Positions 7,061 to 11,895 of a DNA stretch of 11,895 bases are shown one piece after another. The stretch is from an uncultured Bacteroidota bacterium (GTDB lineage: Bacteria > Bacteroidota > Bacteroidia > NS11-12g > UBA955): positions 1 to 11,895 of the forward strand of contig CAIRMY010000184.1 of the NCBI GenBank assembly GCA_903879775.1, given 5' to 3'. The notes under the pieces were generated by a model that was given only the letters and a program-made list of their open reading frames with translations, did no database searches and was not told the origin of the DNA. The first letter of the stretch is position 1, and every line of letters starts with the position of its first letter. The position numbers and the translations under genes are program-made.

Positions 7061-10000
7061 ATGATGGAAACCGAAGTTTACGTGCCAACCAATAAGGTAC
7101 GTGTGGTAACTGCTGCGAGTTTATTTGATGGTCACGATGCTGCCATCAATGTAATGAGAAGAATTATCCAAGCAACTGGTTGCGAAGTGATTCACTTGGG
7201 TCACGATCGCAGTGTGCAAGAAGTTGTTGAAACAGCTATTCAAGAAGATGCCAATGCAATTGCCATGACGAGCTATCAGGGCGGACATATTGAGTACTTA
7301 AAGTACATGTTCGATTTATTGAAAGAGCGTGGCGCAAGTCATATTAAAATATTTGCCGGTGGTGGCGGCGTAATTCTCCCTCAAGAAATTAAGGAGTTAA
7401 TGGATTACGGAATTACCAAAATTTATAGTCCTGACGATGGGCGTGCCATGGGACTGCAAGGGATGATCAATGATTTGGTTCGCCAAAGCGATTTTCCAAC
7501 TGGGCATAAATTGAATGGTGAATTTAAGAATTCAGAAATTCGTTCTAAATTAGACATTGCAAGGTTAATTACGGCAGCCGAAAATTATCCTGAATTGCAT
7601 GCAACTACCTTGAATGAAATTAGAGAACGCTCTGCAGATATTGCAGTTCCGGTTTTGGGAATTACAGGCACAGGTGGTGCGGGCAAAAGTAGTTTGGTAG
7701 ATGAAGTTGTGCGTAGATTTTTATTGGATTTCGAAGATAAAAATTTAGCAATTATTTCAATTGATCCATCCAAACGTAAAACAGGTGGGGCATTGCTTGG
7801 CGATAGAATTAGAATGAATAGCATTAATCATGACCGCGTTTATATGCGTTCAATGGCTACCCGTCAGGCGAACTTAGCAATGAGTTCTCATGTTGACGAT
7901 GCCGTTGCCATTTTAAAAGTTGCGGGCTACGATTTAATCATTGTTGAAACCAGTGGAATTGGTCAAAGTGATACCCAAATTACTGAACATTGCGATGTTT
8001 CCATGTATGTAATGACACCTGAATACGGTGCTGCTACACAGTTGGAAAAAATTGATATGCTTGATTTTGCGGATCTTGTTGCCTTGAATAAATTTGATAA
8101 AAGAGGTGCCTTAGATGCCTTGAGAGATATTCGTAAACAATTTCAAAGAAATCATAAATTATTTGATCTTGAAGTCGATTCTATGCCTGTTTTCGGAACA
8201 ATTGCAAGTCAATTTAACGACCCAGGAATGAATAGCCTTTACAAGTGTTTGATGGATACCGTAGCTTCTAAAACGGGTATGGATTTGAAAAGCAGTTGGT
8301 CGGCGTCAAATGAATTGAGTGAGAAAATTTTTGTAATACCTCCTTCTAGAAATCGTTATTTGAGTGAAATTTCTGAAAACAACAGAAATTATGATTCAAA
8401 AGCAAGGTCTCAGCGCAAAATCGCGCAAAGAATGTATGGAATTAAAGAAACCATTGATACCATTCAAGAGTCATCGGCAATGGATGCTCATTTAAATGGT
8501 AAGGAAACATTTGTTGAGAGTTTGCAAAAGATGTATCAAGATCTTGAGGGACAATTGGAGCCTTCCAACAGAAAACTCATTGAGAATTGGGAAGAGAAAG
8601 CGCAGCAATACAAAAACGAACATTATATTTTTAAAGTTAGGGATAAGGAAATTAAGATTCAAACGCATTCTGAAAGTTTGAGTCATTCTCAAATTCCTAA
8701 GGTTGCAACTCCGAGTTATAAAGGGTGGGGCGATTTATTATACTGGCAATTACAAGAAAATGTACCCGGTGAATTTCCATATACCTCAGGGATTTACCCT
8801 TTCAAACGTGAAGGTGAAGATCCAACCCGAATGTTTGCTGGTGAAGGTGGGCCTGAAAGAACCAACCGCCGTTTTCACTATGTGAGTAAAGCGATGCCTG
8901 CCAAGCGTTTGAGTACAGCATTTGACTCAGTTACTTTATACGGTAGAAATCCTGAAGTGCGTCCCGATATTTATGGAAAAGTGGGTAATTCTGGTGTGAG
9001 TATTTGTTGTTTAGATGATGCCAAAAAACTTTATAGCGGTTTTAATTTGGCTGATCCTAAAACATCGGTTTCTATGACAATTAACGGTCCAGCACCAATG
9101 TTATTGGGTTTCTTTATGAACGCGGCCATTGATCAACAATGTGAATTGTACATCAAGCAAAATGGTCTAGAAAATGAAATTAACGATAAAATTGATGCCA
9201 TTTATGCTGCTAAAAAATTACCTAGGCCAAGATATCAGGGTGAATTGCCAGAAGGTAATGACGGTTTAGGATTGATGCTGCTTGGTGTGACTGGTGACCA
9301 AGTTTTACCAAAAGAAACATACGAAGAAATTAAAATATGGACACTTTCACAGGTTCGTGGAACTGTTCAAGCTGATATTTTAAAAGAAGATCAAGCGCAA
9401 AATACGTGTATCTTTAGTACAGAATTTGCACTCCGATTGATGGGTGATGTTCAAGAATATTTCATTCATAACAAAGTTAGAAATTTCTATTCTGTGAGCA
9501 TTAGTGGTTATCACATTGCTGAAGCAGGTGCAAATCCAATAACCCAGCTTGCATTCACCTTGGCAAATGGTTTTACCTATGTAGAATACTATTTGAGCCG
9601 AGGAATGAATATCGATGATTTTGCGCCTAACTTGAGTTTCTTCTTCAGCAATGGGGTTGATCCTGAATATGCGGTCATTGGTAGAGTTGCTCGCCGAATA
9701 TGGGCAAAAGCAATGAAGTTGAAATACGGAGGAAATGCGCGTTCCCAAATGTTGAAATATCATATTCAAACGAGTGGACGCAGCTTGCATGCTCAAGAAA
9801 TTGACTTCAATGATATTCGTACTACTTTACAAGCATTATATGCAATTTATGATAATTGTAATTCGTTACATACGAATGCCTATGATGAAGCCATTACCAC
9901 ACCAACTGAAGAGAGCGTTCGTAGAGCAATGGCCATACAATTGATTATCAATAAAGAACTTGGATTGGCGAAGAATGAAAATCCTACACAAGGTGCATTT

Positions 10001-10456
10001 ATCATTGAAGAATTAACCGATTTGGTTGAAGAGGCTGTATTGACTGAGTTCGATAGAATTACAGAGCGTGGTGGTGTGTTGGGTGCGATGGAAACCATGT
10101 ATCAGCGTGGCAAAATTCAAGAAGAAAGTTTGTATTATGAAACTTTGAAGCATACTGGTGAATATCCAATTGTGGGTGTGAATACATTCTTGAATAGTAA
10201 AGGTTCTCCAACGTTGGTTCCTGGTGAAGTGATTAGAAGCACAGAAGAAGAGAAGCAATTCCAAATTCAAACCATTGAAATATTGCATAAACTTCATGAT
10301 GATAAATCTTCAGAGTTGTTAAGTCAGTTGCAAAAGTCTGCAGTTGAAAATGATAACTTGTTTGCTGAATTGATGGAAATTTGTAAAATTTGCTCTTTAG
10401 GTCAAATTACTGAATCGCTATTTAATGTAGGCGGTCAATATCGAAGAAATATGTAA
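7061..10456 (+). CDS. icmF: fused isobutyryl-CoA mutase (B12 domain, G-protein chaperone, mutase)
   Basis: Cytoplasmic adenosylcobalamin enzyme that interconverts isobutyryl-CoA and n-butyryl-CoA, linking valine or branched-acyl metabolism to straight-chain acyl-CoA. 1131 residues in IcmF order. First is the B12-binding domain (about 12-145) with DGHDAA and cobalt-ligand His25. Next is a MeaB-like GTPase with P-loop GITGTGGAGKSS at 200-211, ETSGIGQSD, and NKFD at 343-346. After a linker comes the mutase TIM barrel (about 545-1131) with SGYHIAEAGA (His818) and a GGQYRRNM C-terminus. Two substrate-pocket positions read as isobutyryl rather than methylmalonyl type. Phe592 (RMFAGEG) replaces the MCM Tyr of RQYAGFS, and Gln780 (AQNTC) replaces the MCM Arg. 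Tandem ATGs at 7061 and 7064 are both possible. It may appear in databases as methylmalonyl-CoA mutase. It is transcribed alone, between its own promoter and a strong terminator. Confidence 0.95.
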   Translation: MMETEVYVPTNKVRVVTAASLFDGHDAAINVMRRIIQATGCEVIHLGHDRSVQEVVETAIQEDANAIAMTSYQGGHIEYLKYMFDLLKERGASHIKIFAGGGGVILPQEIKELMDYGITKIYSPDDGRAMGLQGMINDLVRQSDFPTGHKLNGEFKNSEIRSKLDIARLITAAENYPELHATTLNEIRERSADIAVPVLGITGTGGAGKSSLVDEVVRRFLLDFEDKNLAIISIDPSKRKTGGALLGDRIRMNSINHDRVYMRSMATRQANLAMSSHVDDAVAILKVAGYDLIIVETSGIGQSDTQITEHCDVSMYVMTPEYGAATQLEKIDMLDFADLVALNKFDKRGALDALRDIRKQFQRNHKLFDLEVDSMPVFGTIASQFNDPGMNSLYKCLMDTVASKTGMDLKSSWSASNELSEKIFVIPPSRNRYLSEISENNRNYDSKARSQRKIAQRMYGIKETIDTIQESSAMDAHLNGKETFVESLQKMYQDLEGQLEPSNRKLIENWEEKAQQYKNEHYIFKVRDKEIKIQTHSESLSHSQIPKVATPSYKGWGDLLYWQLQENVPGEFPYTSGIYPFKREGEDPTRMFAGEGGPERTNRRFHYVSKAMPAKRLSTAFDSVTLYGRNPEVRPDIYGKVGNSGVSICCLDDAKKLYSGFNLADPKTSVSMTINGPAPMLLGFFMNAAIDQQCELYIKQNGLENEINDKIDAIYAAKKLPRPRYQGELPEGNDGLGLMLLGVTGDQVLPKETYEEIKIWTLSQVRGTVQADILKEDQAQNTCIFSTEFALRLMGDVQEYFIHNKVRNFYSVSISGYHIAEAGANPITQLAFTLANGFTYVEYYLSRGMNIDDFAPNLSFFFSNGVDPEYAVIGRVARRIWAKAMKLKYGGNARSQMLKYHIQTSGRSLHAQEIDFNDIRTTLQALYAIYDNCNSLHTNAYDEAITTPTEESVRRAMAIQLIINKELGLAKNENPTQGAFIIEELTDLVEEAVLTEFDRITERGGVLGAMETMYQRGKIQEESLYYETLKHTGEYPIVGVNTFLNSKGSPTLVPGEVIRSTEEEKQFQIQTIEILHKLHDDKSSELLSQLQKSAVENDNLFAELMEICKICSLGQITESLFNVGGQYRRNM

Positions 10457-10474
10457 TTTTAAAAGATTATACTT

Positions 10475-10504
10475 AAAAAGCGTCATGTTTACATGGCGCT
10501 TTTT
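10475..10504 (+). terminator. Rho-independent terminator of icmF
   Basis: A 13-base stem (10475-10487 with 10492-10504) around a TTTA loop: AAAAAGCGTCATG pairs with CATGGCGCTTTTT, with one T-G wobble. The descending arm ends in five Ts and continues GTTTGT. It lies 18 bases after the icmF stop. Because the stem begins with A's it could also act on the other strand. Confidence 0.85.
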
Positions 10505-10528
10505 GTTTGTAAGTCTCTGCCCCGTTCC

Positions 10529-10581
10529 AAAACAATAAATATTATCTAACTGATTCGCTTACTTAGATAAATTATTGGTTT
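10529..10581. repeat. imperfect inverted repeat between icmF and the 10628 gene
   Basis: Arms of about 20 bases around a 13-base centre. The inner 7 bases TATCTAA (10543-10549) and TTAGATA (10563-10569) match perfectly. The outer parts (AAAACAATAAATAT on the left; AATTATTGGTTTA on the right) match apart from a mismatch and a few one-base gaps. There is no T-tract, so it is not an obvious terminator. It lies just upstream of the 10628 gene promoter and could be an operator, an RNA hairpin or a small mobile-element remnant. Confidence 0.5.
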
Positions 10582-10593
10582 ACAAAAATTATC

Positions 10594-10623
10594 TTTAACT
10601 TTAAATATCAGTACTTATATTTG
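10594..10623 (+). promoter_or_regulatory. Bacteroidota-type promoter of the 10628 gene
   Basis: A perfect -7 element TATATTTG (10616-10623) follows TTTA at 10594-10597 with an 18-base spacer. ATG 10628 comes 4 bases after the element, so the transcript would start at or next to the start codon. Confidence 0.55.
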
Positions 10624-10627
10624 ATTG

Positions 10628-11895
10628 ATGCGATATAATAAATACAAAGTTCAATTTAGATTCCTTTTAACAATTTCTTTGTTTTGGTTTTCTGATAATT
10701 TGATTGCCCAGATTGTAAAGATTAAATCTACTTATGAACTTATAGAACAGAAATGTGTTTTTTGTAACAAGTCAAGTATCTATTTAAGTATGGGAAGTGT
10801 ATCAAAAGCATTAAATTATCCAAGAGCTAATCAAGACTTTCTTACGAGGTATATTTGGCCTTCATCAGAATCTGCTGCCAGATTTTATTCAAGATATGCA
10901 CTAAAAAATCATCTTGTTAACTGTGATGTTTGTCGTGATGATAACATCAAGGATGGTTGGGGAAATATAAATCGCTGTTATTCTGTAGAAAATGGAAGAA
11001 CTGATAAAAAACATGATTTAGTTACACATTATTCCAATTTTGATGTTGATATTGAAGTTAGTAAAACTGAAATTGATGTAATAATAAATAGATTAATTCA
11101 AATACAAGACTCTGTACGCATAGAAAATATAAATAAAGAAAAGTTAAAGTTGATAAAGAAAACTGAAGATTCATTGAAAAGAATCGAAGTTTCTCGAAGG
11201 CAAATTGAAGCGGAAAGGATAGAAACATTAAGATTGCAAGAACTCGAAAATTCAAGAATATTATTAAAAGCCAACATAACAGCGCAGGCTAATTTTTGTG
11301 ATTCTTTGTATCAAACAGGTAAAGCGACACAGGATTATTCTAGTAGATTTATAGCTGCGTCGAAAGTTTTTGACAATTTGGGTAAAAAAATTATGGATTA
11401 CAACTCTTTTTATGGTGCTTCTTTTTATATCACTTTTTATCTTTTTGAACATATGTTGCAAATGGCATTTGTTGCAAATGATCTTGCTTTTATAGATAAA
11501 TATATTGGTGTGTATAATGATCTGGAATCCCTTCGAGTTAGGTGGATTAAGAATGATGAACCGCAGTTTGGTTATAATATTAAATTTTATACTTTTATGC
11601 GAAACTTTTTAACCTCCAATTATACTGGAATCACTAAATCTGACATAAAGAAAAAAATTTATCTTTGTGGACGTTTTGATTCAAATGTGCCGGTGCCATA
11701 TTTTGGGTATGTCAGTGTTACAGGGTGGTTTTCTACATATTCTGATTTAAAATATTCTGGTTTAGTTGAAGACAGACAACATCTCATTGATGTATTTAAG
11801 TTTCTAAAAACATCTGAGACATACAAAGAATTGTTTGCGAAAAATAACACTTTAGCTGCAATAAATGTTGCCTTGGAAATCTTAGAGCCTAAAAA
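10628..11895 (+). CDS. exported coiled-coil protein with two CxxC pairs, unknown function, 3' end cut
   Basis: Not recognised. 422 codons are visible from ATG 10628 and the frame is open to the right edge. The N-terminus (MRYNKYKVQFRF, then a hydrophobic LLTISLFWF, ending NLIAQ) is a plausible signal peptide cut near residue 28. Two cysteine pairs follow, CVFC at 43-46 and CDVC at 99-102, with another Cys at 117. They suggest a zinc-ribbon-like or disulfide-held knuckle. Neither pair is followed by His, so c-type haem attachment is excluded. Residues about 145-215 are a charged helix rich in Lys, Glu and Arg, likely a coiled coil. The remainder is rich in Phe, Tyr and Asn and may be a mixed helical domain. 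ATA makes up roughly 40 percent of its isoleucine codons, against about a tenth in icmF, which suggests recent acquisition or relaxed selection. Confidence 0.8.
   Translation, partial: MRYNKYKVQFRFLLTISLFWFSDNLIAQIVKIKSTYELIEQKCVFCNKSSIYLSMGSVSKALNYPRANQDFLTRYIWPSSESAARFYSRYALKNHLVNCDVCRDDNIKDGWGNINRCYSVENGRTDKKHDLVTHYSNFDVDIEVSKTEIDVIINRLIQIQDSVRIENINKEKLKLIKKTEDSLKRIEVSRRQIEAERIETLRLQELENSRILLKANITAQANFCDSLYQTGKATQDYSSRFIAASKVFDNLGKKIMDYNSFYGASFYITFYLFEHMLQMAFVANDLAFIDKYIGVYNDLESLRVRWIKNDEPQFGYNIKFYTFMRNFLTSNYTGITKSDIKKKIYLCGRFDSNVPVPYFGYVSVTGWFSTYSDLKYSGLVEDRQHLIDVFKFLKTSETYKELFAKNNTLAAINVALEILEPK

Noticed and set aside
9380..9796. 138-codon open frame antisense to icmF
   Set aside because: It lies wholly within the mutase domain coding sequence, has no promoter or signal of its own, and its composition is that of a reverse-frame shadow.
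10754..10935. c-type cytochrome or thioredoxin-like reading of the CxxC motifs in the 10628 protein
   Set aside because: Neither CxxC is followed by His as haem attachment requires, and no WCxxC context or thioredoxin-like surrounding sequence is seen.
1..11895. CRISPR array, tRNA or rRNA genes, insertion sequences, toxin-antitoxin or phage-defence genes
   Set aside because: No regularly spaced repeats, no RNA-gene-like sequence, no transposase motifs and no recognisable defence proteins were found on either strand.

Overview
The window looks like chromosomal DNA from a member of the Bacteroidota, probably near the Flavobacteriales or a related order. The DNA is AT-rich. Shine-Dalgarno sequences are not evident. 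Several start codons sit just behind perfect copies of the Bacteroidota -7 promoter element TAnnTTTG. The proteins are typical of the phylum: a Bacteroidetes-style ParE, a GSCFA protein, a carboxypeptidase-regulatory-like secreted protein, several short lipoproteins, and a fused B12 mutase.

Layout. Positions 1-1683 (-) hold topoisomerase IV subunit B (parE), cut by the left edge. Positions 1771-2312 (+) hold a TPR-like lipoprotein whose signal peptide and mature part lie in different frames. Positions 2309-2986 (-) hold a secreted protein with a carboxypeptidase-regulatory-like domain and a TTG start, and 3037-4278 (-) a two-domain chromate transporter (chrA). Positions 4282-4863 (+) hold a small lipoprotein, 4851-5825 (-) a GSCFA-domain protein, 5878-6228 (+) a small membrane protein, and 6275-6934 (-) another small lipoprotein. 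Positions 7061-10456 (+) hold fused isobutyryl-CoA mutase (icmF), followed by a strong hairpin terminator. Positions 10628-11895 (+) hold an exported protein of unknown function with two CxxC pairs and a coiled coil, cut by the right edge.

From parE to icmF, gene direction changes at almost every boundary. Only the 2309-2986 / 3037-4278 pair (-) and the icmF / 10628 pair (+) are co-oriented, and a terminator separates the latter. Most genes are therefore probably transcribed singly, and I see no pathway linking them. They cover DNA topology, B12-dependent acyl-CoA rearrangement, anion transport and cell-envelope proteins of unknown role. Two convergent pairs overlap at their 3' ends, and the chrA/lipoprotein pair has interleaved 5' ends. 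I found no tRNA, rRNA, CRISPR array, insertion sequence or clear defence system, and no gap between genes longer than about 170 bases.

I do not see an exciting new multi-gene system. The best leads are the frame break in the TPR lipoprotein, the near-leaderless promoter-start arrangement shared by several genes, and the ATA-rich unknown exported gene at the right edge with an imperfect inverted repeat in front of it.
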